Positions 10,080 to 20,000 are shown, counted from the stretch's first letter. The stretch is 64,000 bases of DNA from Methanothrix sp. (GCA_017994055.1 JAGOLL010000001.1:1-64000), one strand, 5' to 3'. Translations and numbers: made by a program. Notes: generated by a model not told the origin, from the sequence alone.

Positions 10080-11114
10080 TCAGAAGCATACTACCGATTT
10101 CATGCCTGCTCTCCGGAAAGAATGATCCAATGCTTGATCTATCTGAGACAGCGAAGCTCTCCTGGTGATGAGCCAGTCTGCCCTGATTTTGTGGGAGAGC
10201 AGTAGCTCGACAGCCAGGCTATTCTGAAGGCTAGTGCAGCCATAGGACCCGAAGACGGTGATTTCATGATAATGAATGCGGCGCAGGTCCAGCTGTTTTT
10301 GCTGGTGCCCCGGAGCAGGTCCGGAAAAGACGCAGGCCCTTCCGCCAGGAGAGAGCAGATGGAGAGATTCTTGGTCTATAGGCATCTGGGGGCTGGCGGA
10401 GATGATGACATCGGCACCCTGGCCTTCCGTCTCCGCTGCCAGGAGATCCTGCAGCGGCTCGTCAGCCGGATCGAATACAACAGCATCGGTATTCTCTCTC
10501 AAAAGACGGATTCTTTCCGGCAGCTTTTCTGCTACCATCACCTTTTCCGCGCCCCTAAAGCGGGCCAGGAGGGCATGCATGGCCCCGATGGGGCCGCCGC
10601 CTAAAATGAGGACAAAATCGTCCTGACTGATGCTGCAGTGGCTCTGGCCGTTCAGACAGCAGGCCAGAGGCTCGGAGAGGGCTAGAAGAGAGCAGTCGGC
10701 GTTTGCGGGCAATGGATTGCACCCGCAAGACAGGCTCTCTGCCGGCAGGGCCAAGAGCTCGGCAAATCCGCCCTGGGAGTTGAAGCCCATGATTCTGATA
10801 TCCCGGCAGAGGTTGTCCCTGCCCCTCCCGCAGGATCGGCATTTTCCGCAGGCGATGCCCGGCCAGATCTGGACCAGATCTCCCTCCGCCGGGCCAGTAC
10901 TGCATCCGTCCAACTCCCGTATCCTTCCCACTATCTCATGGCCCAGAATCCGGGGATAAACCAGATCCCTGTGGCCTTGATGGATTATCTTGATATCTGT
11001 GCCGCAGACAGCACAGGCCTTGATCTCCAGCAGGGCCCCGCCTTCTGGCGCTGCGGGATCGGGGATGCTTTGCAGCTCCAGCCGGCCGGGGGATAGGAGC
11101 CTAGCTGCCCTCAT
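10080..11114 (-). CDS. zinc-dependent medium-chain alcohol dehydrogenase family protein
   Basis: Zinc-containing medium-chain dehydrogenase/reductase, 344 aa. The catalytic zinc region starts at CAVCGTDIK and GHEIVG, the structural zinc site has four cysteines (CGKCRSCGRGRDNLC), and the Rossmann nucleotide loop is GGGPIGAMHALLA. The ATG overlaps the stop codon of cobT by four bases (ATGA), so the two are translationally coupled. The substrate cannot be read from sequence: it resembles sorbitol/threonine dehydrogenase-type members. Lying between cobT and a TrpD-like gene, it may act on a cofactor-related alcohol, but that is an inference. Confidence 0.8.
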   Translation of the reverse strand: MRAARLLSPGRLELQSIPDPAAPEGGALLEIKACAVCGTDIKIIHQGHRDLVYPRILGHEIVGRIRELDGCSTGPAEGDLVQIWPGIACGKCRSCGRGRDNLCRDIRIMGFNSQGGFAELLALPAESLSCGCNPLPANADCSLLALSEPLACCLNGQSHCSISQDDFVLILGGGPIGAMHALLARFRGAEKVMVAEKLPERIRLLRENTDAVVFDPADEPLQDLLAAETEGQGADVIISASPQMPIDQESLHLLSPGGRACVFSGPAPGHQQKQLDLRRIHYHEITVFGSYGCTSLQNSLAVELLLSHKIRADWLITRRASLSQIDQALDHSFRRAGMKSVVCF

Positions 11115-12151
11115 CTTTTAGGCAGCTCCACAGTCAAGAGCACCCTGTCCGTCTCCTCCACCAGCTGCTCTTGAGAGAGGCCATAGATCCCGGCCAGAAG
11201 TGATGCTCCTCCCATGCCCACTCCTTCCTTGACATAGCCCTGGGCATAGATCTGAACCGGTGGTATCTTGGATCTCTCCAGCCCCGGATCAGCATAATAG
11301 TAAGGCCTGCCTGCTGCCTCCACTATCTCTTTGAAGCCCGCCGTTCTGTCTTCTATGATGTATTTGGTGGTGGCAATGGAGACATCTCCGCCGATGTCCA
11401 GGGCCTTGGCCAGGGCCAGGACGGCGGCCATCTGGGTTCCGCCGGCCAGGACGGTACGGCAGCCATCCAGGCCCCGCATCAGGCCCAGAGCTGCCGGCAT
11501 CATTGGGTCGCCCACCTCCTGCACCGCCCGAAGGGGCTGGTCCTTGAGTTCTCCCTCCTTAATCCCTGCCCGGGAGAGCGCCTGGGCCACCACCTCCTCC
11601 TTGAGGGCGGTGGGATTGGACTGGAAGCTGCTGCTGACCCCGGCCTGATAGCCCAGGGCACGCAGCACGGCCAGAGCGGTGGTGGTTCCTCCTGCTATGG
11701 ACTCGCCAATGAAGACGCAGTCGGAGAGCCGGGAGAGCTTGCGCCCCAGAAGAGAGGCATTCTCGAAGATGGCGCGGGCGGCGGGCACTGCCGGCCCCAC
11801 TCGGATATCGCATCCCGCTTCTCCTCCCAGCTCGGCATAGGGCACAGCCGGCTTCTGCCGCAGGCCGGAGGCCACGAACATGCTGGGAACGCCGGTCAGG
11901 TTCAGGGCGGCTCGGGTCACAATGGCCGGGGTGGGTGAGCCTCCCGGTGCTTCGGGCAGCTCGGGCATGGTGATGATGCGATTGGTCTCCACCAGCTCGG
12001 CATCGGCTCCCGGGGTGTAGTCGGTCAGCTTCGGGCTGGTTCCAGCCGCTGAGAGTCCGGGAATCTTGCCGGTGTCGGTGTTGGATATGATGCAGAGAAA
12101 GAGGGGCCTTTTTGGAATAGGCTTGAAATCAGGGTAAATCCATTCTGGCAT
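11111..12151 (-). CDS. cobT: nicotinate-nucleotide-dimethylbenzimidazole phosphoribosyltransferase, archaeal CobT type
   Basis: Makes the alpha-riboside phosphate of the cobamide lower ligand from nicotinate mononucleotide, a step of corrinoid nucleotide-loop assembly. It is 346 aa, the archaeal length, with family blocks FIGESIAGGTTTALAVLRAL, VGDPMMPAALGL and the glycine-rich GGTQMAAVLALAKAL. An ATG ten codons upstream is open, but the ATG at 12151 follows AGGGTGA by a few bases. A TATA-like box (TTTAGTTAAATTAAG on the minus strand, about 12195-12210) precedes it. Corrinoid is required in this organism for methyltransferases and the CODH/ACS corrinoid protein. First gene of a three-gene operon. 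Confidence 0.9.
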   Translation of the reverse strand: MPEWIYPDFKPIPKRPLFLCIISNTDTGKIPGLSAAGTSPKLTDYTPGADAELVETNRIITMPELPEAPGGSPTPAIVTRAALNLTGVPSMFVASGLRQKPAVPYAELGGEAGCDIRVGPAVPAARAIFENASLLGRKLSRLSDCVFIGESIAGGTTTALAVLRALGYQAGVSSSFQSNPTALKEEVVAQALSRAGIKEGELKDQPLRAVQEVGDPMMPAALGLMRGLDGCRTVLAGGTQMAAVLALAKALDIGGDVSIATTKYIIEDRTAGFKEIVEAAGRPYYYADPGLERSKIPPVQIYAQGYVKEGVGMGGASLLAGIYGLSQEQLVEETDRVLLTVELPKR

Positions 12152-12338
12152 GATACTCACCCTGGCCTGCAGATATATCAAACCAACGCCAGTAAGCTTA
12201 ATTTAACTAAAATTGTCTTGATTAGCTGACAAACAGACTTTTGCCCTGGGCAGAGAACGTCGGATATCTGGCCAAAGGCAGGAAAGATGGCGAGCGTTAT
12301 GGCGCAAAGTTAAATCCATCCTGTAGGCAAGGATTGCA

Positions 12339-13388
12339 TTGATAGTATTGACTGAAGAGTTCATGGCCAAAGCGGCAATTGAGGCTGCACTATTCGCCTC
12401 GGGCCGAACCGTCAGCGTAAAGGAGCTTGCCGGTCTATCCAGCCGCCCCAATGAGCAGGCAGAGAGGCTGGCGGAGGAGCTGGCTGCAGAGTATGCCGCC
12501 CGCCAATCGGGACTGGAGATCAGGAGAATCGGGGATGGCTATTCCATGCAGGTTCGCTACGCACTGGCGGGGCGAATCATCTCTTTTGCCCCCAAGGAGA
12601 TCGCCGCCCCGTTGATCAGGACCCTGGCCATCATCGCCTACAAGCAGCCCATCAAGCAGAGCCATCTGGTGGAAATCCGGGGCAACAAGAGCTACGATCA
12701 TGTCAAAGAGCTGGAGAAGAGAGGGCTGATCAATGCCGAGAAGAGCGGCCATACCAAGCTGCTCTCCACCACCCGCGGCTTTGCCGATTACTTCGGCATC
12801 TCCTCCGATAGCCCCCAGGAGATCAGGAGGGCCCTGCTTCGGGATCGCAAGCTCTTAGGGGTAACGCCCATGTACGAGAGCCTGGCCTTGCGGCTGGGCC
12901 TGGATTATGTGCTGGTCAATCCCTACCAGCCGGAGGCCCTGGACCTGGAGCGGCTGAAAGAGATAGATCTCCTGGTGCTGGCACCGGGCTACAGGGAACG
13001 GGTGGGGAAGATCTACTCCGGTCCTATGCTGGAGGCAGGGGTCCGCAGCCTCACCCAGCTCAAGGTGAGCGCCGAGAGGATCTGCCTGGAGGCGGGAGCG
13101 GGAGATGTCGAGCCCCTGGCTGCGGAGATCGACTCGCTTTTGGCACGGTTCCGGCAGAGGGCGGCTGCCGCCAGGCCGGTGCACCCCCTCACTCCCATGA
13201 TCGAGGAGCTGGCCCAGGATCTGCATCTGAATACATCGGATGACGGCCTGACCGCTGCTCCTGAAACAGCGGGAATGGAGGCAGATATACTGGTGCCCGT
13301 GCACCAGAGCTATGATATGGATATACTGGAGCGCATTGTGCAGCGCTGCGAGAAGATGCTGAGCCGCTTGGCAGCCTCGGAAAGATAG
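12339..13388 (+). CDS. scpB: segregation and condensation protein B with C-terminal extension
   Basis: ScpB, kleisin-associated winged-helix protein that works with SMC and ScpA in chromosome condensation. The family part is residues 10-165, with the diagnostic RTLAIIAYKQPIKQSHLVEIRG and KGLI-like winged helix (ELEKRGLINAEK). The remaining ~180 residues form an extension with no family I recognise, so the protein is about twice the length of bacterial ScpB. The TTG start follows AGGA by 5 nt; an ATG at 12363 (MAKAAIEAALFASG) is an equally good fit to the family N-terminus. It is divergent from cobT. No scpA or smc lies in the window. Confidence 0.85.
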   Translation: MIVLTEEFMAKAAIEAALFASGRTVSVKELAGLSSRPNEQAERLAEELAAEYAARQSGLEIRRIGDGYSMQVRYALAGRIISFAPKEIAAPLIRTLAIIAYKQPIKQSHLVEIRGNKSYDHVKELEKRGLINAEKSGHTKLLSTTRGFADYFGISSDSPQEIRRALLRDRKLLGVTPMYESLALRLGLDYVLVNPYQPEALDLERLKEIDLLVLAPGYRERVGKIYSGPMLEAGVRSLTQLKVSAERICLEAGAGDVEPLAAEIDSLLARFRQRAAAARPVHPLTPMIEELAQDLHLNTSDDGLTAAPETAGMEADILVPVHQSYDMDILERIVQRCEKMLSRLAASER

Positions 13389-13503
13389 ATAAGAGCTCAA
13401 AGCAATACCCACGGTCAAGAAGGCGAGTCGTGCTTTATGCTTTCTTCTGGCGCAGTAGCGGTGATCAGCGGTTTGGGAAGGATAAGAAGCTGAGGCAGAG
13501 CAT

Positions 13504-13791
13504 ATGGGTGAAGAAACAGTCTATTACATTACCAAGGGCCCTATCAGAGGAGCTTGCGAGCATAAGCACCGAAATGTCGACTATGCCTATCACTGCTTGA
13601 GGCATGAGATAAGAGCCGCCGAAAAAGAGGGGGCCATCTCCGACAGAAGGATCCTGGCAGTGGATAGTGGTCTGGAGAGAGAGTTGGCCGAGCGCGAGAT
13701 CTGCGAATTGGACTATGCCAGAAGGACGGCTCTGAAAAAGACTGTACTCAAGCAGGAGCAGAGAAAATTGAATAATGGATTAGGTAGATGA
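13504..13791 (+). CDS. conserved small hypothetical protein
   Basis: 95 aa, strongly charged and likely helical in its second half (about 45-90), with no signal peptide, membrane segment or metal motif pattern beyond single Cys and His residues (GACEHKHRN, YHCLRHE). A weak GAGG site precedes the ATG. It lies between scpB and a dodecin gene on the same strand. I do not recognise the family. Confidence 0.55.
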   Translation: MGEETVYYITKGPIRGACEHKHRNVDYAYHCLRHEIRAAEKEGAISDRRILAVDSGLERELAEREICELDYARRTALKKTVLKQEQRKLNNGLGR

Positions 13792-13900
13792 GCCGAAAAG
13801 CCCGCCTTTCCTTTAAGTGGCCCCGCATGGCTGAGAGCTATCCGAATTTGCATTAATTCTATAAGGGCTGGAAAATTATATCAATCAATAGAGGAGCGTA

Positions 13901-14122
13901 TTGTATCAACCGGGAGATAATGAGATGTATTCAATAATAGAGATAGTTGGAAAGGATCCCATGGGATGGGAATATGCGGTTAAAAATGCCATAGATGAGG
14001 CCTCGGAGAACCTCAGAGATCTCCGGATTGCGGCGGTCAAGGAGTTGGACATAAAGATAGATAATGGTAAGATTTCGGAATACAGAGTCAAGATAGATCT
14101 GTCCTTTAAAGACGAGAAATGA
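13901..14122 (+). CDS. dodecin family flavin-binding protein
   Basis: Dodecins are about 65-70 aa proteins forming hollow dodecamers that store flavins. The sequence matches the family pattern: YSIIEIVGKDPMGWEYAVKN, then an ASENLRDLRIAAV helix, KELDIKIDNGK and a final RVKIDLSF strand. The conserved tryptophan that stacks on flavin is at GWEYA. A TTG start follows GAGGAG, giving 73 aa; an ATG at 13925 (65 aa) fits the family length best and may be the real start. In a methanogen the stored flavin could be FMN/FAD or F420-related, but this is not shown. Confidence 0.85.
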   Translation: MYQPGDNEMYSIIEIVGKDPMGWEYAVKNAIDEASENLRDLRIAAVKELDIKIDNGKISEYRVKIDLSFKDEK

Positions 14123-14206
14123 GGATATGCAAAAGCCTGTTTTGACCCGATCCCGGTTCTGCGAAGATCCTGGCCAGGCTATGAAATCCTGAGGGATCTC
14201 TGATTC

Positions 14207-14989
14207 TCAATACTTTTTCTGATGCAACGGGCAGTAATAGCTGGTCCTGCCTGCGATCTTGATCCTCCCCAGAGCAGTGCTATCCCATGGGCAGGTCCCT
14301 CCCGGACGGCGATGGGGCAGCAGGTAGGAGTCGGGGAGCTTTTCAAAATCGGCATTAGAGGCAAGGGATGTCATCAACACTTCCTGGATGGCGGAATAAA
14401 GAGCCTCCAGACGCTCCTGCTTTAGGCTGCGGGCCTGGGGGCAGATGCCGGACTGGAAGAGAGCCTCATCAGCATAGAGGTTGCCTAGGCCGGCTATCAG
14501 GCCCTGATCCAAAAGAGCCGGCTTGATTTTCCCCTTTCTGCCGCTCATGGCTGCCAGGAAAGCCTCTCTTTCCATCTGCAGGGCATCCGGACCGATGCCC
14601 CGCCGGGCCAGGAATTCCTGCGGACTTTCTGTCAGCCCCACCTCCCCGAAGATGCGGAGGTCGTCGAATGCCAGGGCTGTCCCGCCCTCAAAGTCGATCC
14701 GAAGACGGGTGTGGCGGGGCTCTGCGTCGCCCTTTTCCAGGAAAACCGGCCAGCCGGTCAGGCCCAGGTGGAGAGCAAGCCATAGTCCGGAGTCGATCTG
14801 CAAAAAGAGCCTCTTGCCGTGGCGAATGGCAGAGGACAGCTGCCTCCCGGACAGAGCGCCTTCCAGGTCCTGAGCGGAGACGGAATTGAGGATGCGCGAG
14901 TCTCTGACAGCTATGGCTCTGATCCTCTTATGCAGGGCTCCGGCCTGCAGCAGCCTTCGGGCCATCTCCACCTCGGGAAGCTCAGGCAC
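14207..14989 (-). CDS. mutM: formamidopyrimidine-DNA glycosylase with non-standard zinc finger
   Basis: Base-excision repair enzyme removing oxidised purines. It has the invariant N-terminus PELPEVE (catalytic Pro after Met removal, and Glu3), the central H2TH region (LLDQGLIAGLGNLYADEALF) and the C-terminal finger arginine in AGRTSYYC. The finger is unusual: the family's four cysteines are here C233, D236, C253 and H256 (CPWD and CPLH). Length 260 aa is slightly short. Fpg is rare in archaea and is usually explained by transfer from bacteria. The gene stands alone on the minus strand. Confidence 0.9.
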   Translation of the reverse strand: MPELPEVEMARRLLQAGALHKRIRAIAVRDSRILNSVSAQDLEGALSGRQLSSAIRHGKRLFLQIDSGLWLALHLGLTGWPVFLEKGDAEPRHTRLRIDFEGGTALAFDDLRIFGEVGLTESPQEFLARRGIGPDALQMEREAFLAAMSGRKGKIKPALLDQGLIAGLGNLYADEALFQSGICPQARSLKQERLEALYSAIQEVLMTSLASNADFEKLPDSYLLPHRRPGGTCPWDSTALGRIKIAGRTSYYCPLHQKKY

Positions 14990-15030
14990 GGATGATCGCC
15001 TTCAAATCTTTCCCGCCTTTCTCCCGGCAG

Positions 15031-15816
15031 CTAAATCCGGGCATCATGGAGAGCACTGCCGCAGGAGCAGGGCCTCTCGGCAGGAAGCATCTGCGCCGTC
15101 TGCTGCACAATCTCCAGGACCGCATCGTGGCATTTTTCCATCAGATCGGAGATGCCGGAGAGTGCCAGGCTGCCCTCTGTCGCCATTCCTGCGGCGGGAT
15201 TGGTGACCACACAGAGGGAGGCATAGCACAGCCCCGCCTCCCTGGCCAAGACCACCTCGGGATAGCCGGTCATTCCCACCACATCCCCAAACTGGCCCAT
15301 CATCCTGATCTGTGCCGGCGACTCCAGGTGAGGGCCCTGGGCGCAGACATAGATCCCTTCCGCTGCCTGCCGGCCTGCGGCATCTGCCGCCTGGATCAGA
15401 GCGGCGCGAAGATGGGGGCAGTAGGGCTGGCTCATGTCCACATGGACCGCCCGGTCGTCAAAGAAGGTATTGGAGCGGCAGGAGGTGAACTCCACGAAGT
15501 CGGAGGGGATGAAGATGCTGCCGGGAGGATGGCCGGCCATGCTGCCCACGCTGTTGATGGAGATGACCGCTCCGGCTCCCGATTTTTTAGCGGCGCAGAT
15601 TAGGGCCCGGTAGTTGACCCGATGGGGGGGAAGGTGGCTCTCTCCATGGCGGGGGAGGAAGGCCACCTTGATTGTCTTCATCCTGGTGCGTACGATGGGA
15701 ACCCTGCCATAGGGCGTATCCACCTCGTCCTTCAGGCCCTCCAGGGAGAAGCCCAGGCCGCCGATGACCGCCATATCGAAGTTCATAAGGGGAATTTTGG
15801 CTGGCTGATTAAACAC
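15031..15816 (-). CDS. mtnP: 5'-methylthioadenosine/methylthioinosine phosphorylase family protein
   Basis: Purine nucleoside phosphorylase of the MTAP branch: splits methylthioadenosine or methylthioinosine with phosphate to base plus 5-methylthioribose-1-phosphate. Family blocks are LPRHGESHLPPHRVNYRA, ISINSVGSM, GIYVCAQGPHLESPAQIRM, and the base-binding GMTGYPEVVLAREAGLCYASL followed by TNPAAG. The pair with mtnA, 24 bp upstream in the same operon, supports the assignment. In Methanocaldococcus the related enzyme prefers methylthioinosine, so the base here is open. Start uncertain: GTG at 15816 (261 aa) or ATG at 15786; neither has a clear ribosome site. Confidence 0.88.
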   Translation of the reverse strand: MFNQPAKIPLMNFDMAVIGGLGFSLEGLKDEVDTPYGRVPIVRTRMKTIKVAFLPRHGESHLPPHRVNYRALICAAKKSGAGAVISINSVGSMAGHPPGSIFIPSDFVEFTSCRSNTFFDDRAVHVDMSQPYCPHLRAALIQAADAAGRQAAEGIYVCAQGPHLESPAQIRMMGQFGDVVGMTGYPEVVLAREAGLCYASLCVVTNPAAGMATEGSLALSGISDLMEKCHDAVLEIVQQTAQMLPAERPCSCGSALHDARI

Positions 15817-15840
15817 TTATCGATGATGCCTTCTGCCCGC

Positions 15841-16857
15841 TCACACCAGCGGCATGAGCGGTGGTCGGAAGACCCCCTTCTCGGTGATGATGCCGCTCAC
15901 CAATTCCAGCGGCGTGGCATCAAAGGCGGGATTGTAGGCATTTATGCCCGTCGGCGCCAGCCGCTTTCCGTTCAGCATGCATATCTCCTCAGGATCGCGC
16001 TCTTCAATGGTGATATCCGCCTCCTCGTGGCCGGAATCGAATGTGGAAAGCGGCGCCGCCACATAGAAGGGTATGCCGTGATGCCTGGCCAGGACGGCGT
16101 GGCTGTAGGTTCCGATCTTGTTGAAGACGGCATCTTTGGTGATTCTGTCCGCCCCCACTATGACCCTGTCTATCCTGCCCTTTCTCATCAGGCTGCCGGA
16201 CATGCTATCGCAGATGAGTGTCACCGGTATCCCGTCCTCGGTCAGCTCCCAGGCAGTTAGGCGAGAGCCCTGATGCAGAGGCCGGGTCTCGCAAGCATAG
16301 ACGTGGATCTTCTTGCCTTCGGCAATAGCAGAGCGCACCACTCCCAAGGCCGTGCCCCAACCCACGCAGGCCAGCCTCCCGGCATTGCAGTGGGTGAGGA
16401 CATTGTCCCCATCCCGGAGCAGCCTGGCCCCGAATTTTCCCAGGAGCTGATTGACCCGAATATCCTCCGTCGCAATCTCCTCCGCCTCGGCAAGAGACTT
16501 CTCTCGGATCTCCTCCCGGCTCTCGCCACAGGCGGCAGCCTTCATGGCCCGGTCCACCCCCCAGGAGAGGTTGACCGCCGTGGGCCGGGCTGACCGGATC
16601 ATCCCGGCGGCAGTCTCCAGCTCGGCCATCATCTCCGGAGCGCTTGCCGCCCTGCACAGCTGGGCAGCCAAGGCTATTCCATAGGCACCGGCAGCTCCGA
16701 GCGCCGGTGCACCCCGGACCCGAAGAGACTTGACAGCTTCCAAGAGCTGCCTGATGCTGTTGATCTTCAGAGGATGCATCTCTTCCGGCAGAATGGTCTG
16801 ATCTATCAGCCATAGGCCTTGGTCCCACCAGATGGTCCTTGACCGGCTATCGTTCAT
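15841..16857 (-). CDS. mtnA: methylthioribose-1-phosphate isomerase
   Basis: Isomerises 5-methylthioribose-1-phosphate to the ribulose form in methylthioadenosine salvage. It belongs to the eIF2B/MtnA family, 338 aa. Signature blocks are LRVRGAPALGAAGAYGIALA, LTHCNAG (active-site Cys), ETRPLHQGSRLTAWEL, VGADRITKDAVFNKIGTY (catalytic Asp) and PFYVAAPLSTFD. The more distant archaeal ribose-1,5-bisphosphate isomerase is the alternative, but operon linkage to mtnP favours MtnA. A TATA box lies about 80 bp upstream. Confidence 0.9.
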   Translation of the reverse strand: MNDSRSRTIWWDQGLWLIDQTILPEEMHPLKINSIRQLLEAVKSLRVRGAPALGAAGAYGIALAAQLCRAASAPEMMAELETAAGMIRSARPTAVNLSWGVDRAMKAAACGESREEIREKSLAEAEEIATEDIRVNQLLGKFGARLLRDGDNVLTHCNAGRLACVGWGTALGVVRSAIAEGKKIHVYACETRPLHQGSRLTAWELTEDGIPVTLICDSMSGSLMRKGRIDRVIVGADRITKDAVFNKIGTYSHAVLARHHGIPFYVAAPLSTFDSGHEEADITIEERDPEEICMLNGKRLAPTGINAYNPAFDATPLELVSGIITEKGVFRPPLMPLV

Positions 16858-16935
16858 AGGGGAATCACTCTTAAGGACATAGGAATTGGGCCGGCATTAT
16901 TAATTTTCGCCTGCACCTGCACTTCCTGAAGAGAG

Positions 16936-16945
16936 CTTTTTATAG
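16936..16945 (-). promoter_or_regulatory. TATA box of mtnA-mtnP
   Basis: The minus strand reads CTATAAAAAG. Initiation about 25 nt downstream would give a leader of about 50 nt before the mtnA ATG at 16857. Confidence 0.45.
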
Positions 16946-17085
16946 TTAGAGCCCACTAAGAACATATTAATTTAAAGGGTTGATTGTGATATTTAATTGC
17001 ATATCTTACCGGCAGAATCTTTAATTCTCTGGAGAGGAGAGGGAGGTCATCGCCGGACAATGATGGAATTTGGAGACTGCAATCC

Positions 17086-20000
17086 GTGTCTGCCGTTATG
17101 AATAATACGGGCTTATACAACATTTTACGCCAGGCATTGTGCCTGATCATCCTGGCAGTTATCTGGATCATACCAGCATTGGCTGATGACAACGAACCTT
17201 TTATTCTCCTGCTCTTCTCCTATTCTCCCGACCACCCCTGGGTGCAGGAGGAGAAGGACGCTTTTATGATCAATTTCCAGCAAGACAATACTGACTCTCC
17301 GCCACCTCTGGTCGAGCATATGGATTGCGGGCTCTGGCCAGATGAGATTTATAAAAAGCGGATCCTGGATCTCTATAGCTACAAGTATTCCCGGCAGAGG
17401 CTCAACCGGTCTATAGACCTGGTCGTAGCCTTTGATATACCGGCCTGCACCCTGGCCCTGGCTCACAAAGATGAGCTTTTTCCTGACGCCTATCTTATCC
17501 TGGCCGGTATGACGGCCCCAGAATGCAGCCTTAGCCGCACCAATCCCAGAATCGAGAGGACCACCTTGATCCAGCTTAATGCAGATCTCTCCGGCACACT
17601 AGAGGCGATGCATAAGCTGCATCCTCAGGCGGGTGAGATTCTGGTGCTTCTGGATGATACCGCGGAGTGCCGCTGTTTGGCGGAAGAGCTGTCTGATCTG
17701 GCACCCGAGTTCAGCCGCCGATTCAATTTGTCCCTGGTCGAGATAGCCCCGGACAGAGGGAGCTTGAACCGTACAGCCGGCCAGGAAGCGGCTCATGAGA
17801 GTGGCATTCTCCTCCTCTGCGGCCTGTTCTCCGGGCAGGAGGCTGATTTTAATTGCAGTCAAGCGAAAAGCATAATCAGCTCCATCTCCAGGACTCCTGT
17901 TTACGGCCTCTGGGACTTCCAACTGGGGCAGGGGATTGTAGGAGGGAGCCTTGCCTCAGGCAGAGATCTGGGAGAGAGGGCGGCATCAGCTGCATCCGCG
18001 GCCAGGCGGGGAGAGGTACTGCCCCAAAACCAGAATGTTTCAGCCATTCTCAGATTTGACCGGGAGCAGATGACAATCCATAGCATAGGCGAACCTTCTC
18101 TGCCGAAAGACGCAATCGTCACCATATCCGGCCTGCCGATCCCGGAGAGGCATGAATCATTGATGCCTACCCTGGCCACTATGCTTCTCTCCATCGTTCT
18201 GGGCCTGGTCATAATCTCCGTCCTGAACATCAGGATGCGATCGGGAATAGAGCGGGAGCTGAAGGAGAGCGAGGGCAAGTACAGGGACCTCTCCCTTCAA
18301 CTGCCACAGACGGCATTCGAGATGGATGGAAAGGGCAATCTGTTTTTCATAAACCGTTTCGGCAGCCAGGCCCTAGGCTATACCCATGAGGACCTCCAGG
18401 CAGGTCTGAATGTGCTCCAGATTGTGTCTCAAGAGGATAGAACGAGGATCAATGAGGACATATGCCAGGCAATTCAGGGCAATCCCCAGGTCAGAGAGAT
18501 CGCTCTGGTCAGAAAGGATGCAAGTACATTTCCAGCCATTGCTTACATCATACCGGCGGAGAAGAGCGGCCGGATAGTTGGGCTGCGGGGAATATTCCTG
18601 GATATATCGGAACGCAAAAAGACTGAGATGGCCCTGCGGGAATCAGAGAGCAAGTTCAGGGTACTCACGGAGAAGTCTCTGGTGGGGGTTTATATCGTCC
18701 AGGATTGGATTTTCAAGTATGTCAATCCCAGATTTGCAGAGATCTTCGGATACAGCGTCCCGGAGATGATAGGCAAGATGGGACCAAGAGACCTGGAAGC
18801 AGCTCCCGGAGAGCTGGAGAAGATAGCTGATGGGCTGTCAAATGCGTCGGCGGGGGCGAGCGGATCCAGGAACGGTGCTGATTACTATGAGCTCAGAGGC
18901 GTCACCAAGAACGGGAATATCGTGGACGTACAGGTCTTCGGAGCCGTTGCCACATACGAATCCAGGGAGGCGGTGGTTGGAACTGCCCTGGATATAACGG
19001 CCAGAAAGCGGATAGAAGAGGATCTGAAGAGGGCCAGGGACGAGGCTGAGGCTGCGGCAAAAGCCAAGTCTGAGTTCCTGGCTAATATGAGCCATGAGAT
19101 CAGGACGCCCATGAATGTAGTCATTGGAATGACCAGCCTGGTCTTGGGCACCGAGCTTAGCCCGGAACAGAGGGAGTATCTGGTGACCATCAGGAAGAGC
19201 GGCGAGTCGCTACTCTCCATCATAAACGATATCCTAGACTTCTCCCGGATTGAGAGGGGGAAGATAGATCTGGAGAGGCGTCCCTTCAATCTGGAATCCT
19301 GCATCAGGGATGCTATGGGCCTTATATCCAGCCTGGCTCAGGACAAAGGCCTGGAGCTCTCTTATCGTGCCGAGGATGGTTTTTCTGAGACCATCGAGGC
19401 AGATGAGACCAGGGTGCGGCAGGTTCTGGTCAATCTGCTCTCCAATGCGGTGAAGTTCACCGAGAGGGGAGGAATAGAGGTCAGGTCTCAGGCATCGGAA
19501 AGAGGCGAGGGAAGATATGAGATTCACATTCAGGTCCGGGACAGCGGCATAGGCATATCTGAAGAGGCCATGGGCCGTCTCTTTAAGCCTTTCTCCCAGG
19601 CCGATGCCTCCACCTCCCGCAAATACGGCGGAAACGGCCTGGGCCTGGCCATAAGCAAGAGGCTGGTGGAGCTGATGGAGGGCAGGATCTGGGCCGAGAG
19701 CACTCCGGGAAAAGGCAGCACATTTCACTTTACATTCGTAGCCCATAGATCGCTCCAGCCGGCTAGAAAGCAGCAGGCTATCGTTCCAGCCGAGGAGCAA
19801 CCGGAGAAGATGGACAGCAGGTCCATACTACTGGCAGAGGACAATCCGGTCAACCAGAAGATGGCTTTGCTCATGCTCAAGAAGCTGGGATATGATGCAG
19901 ACAAAGCCGCCAACGGGAGGGAGGTGCTGGCTGCCCTGGAGGCGAAATCCTATGACCTGATATTGATGGACGTTCAGATGCCGGAGATGGACGGCCTCGA

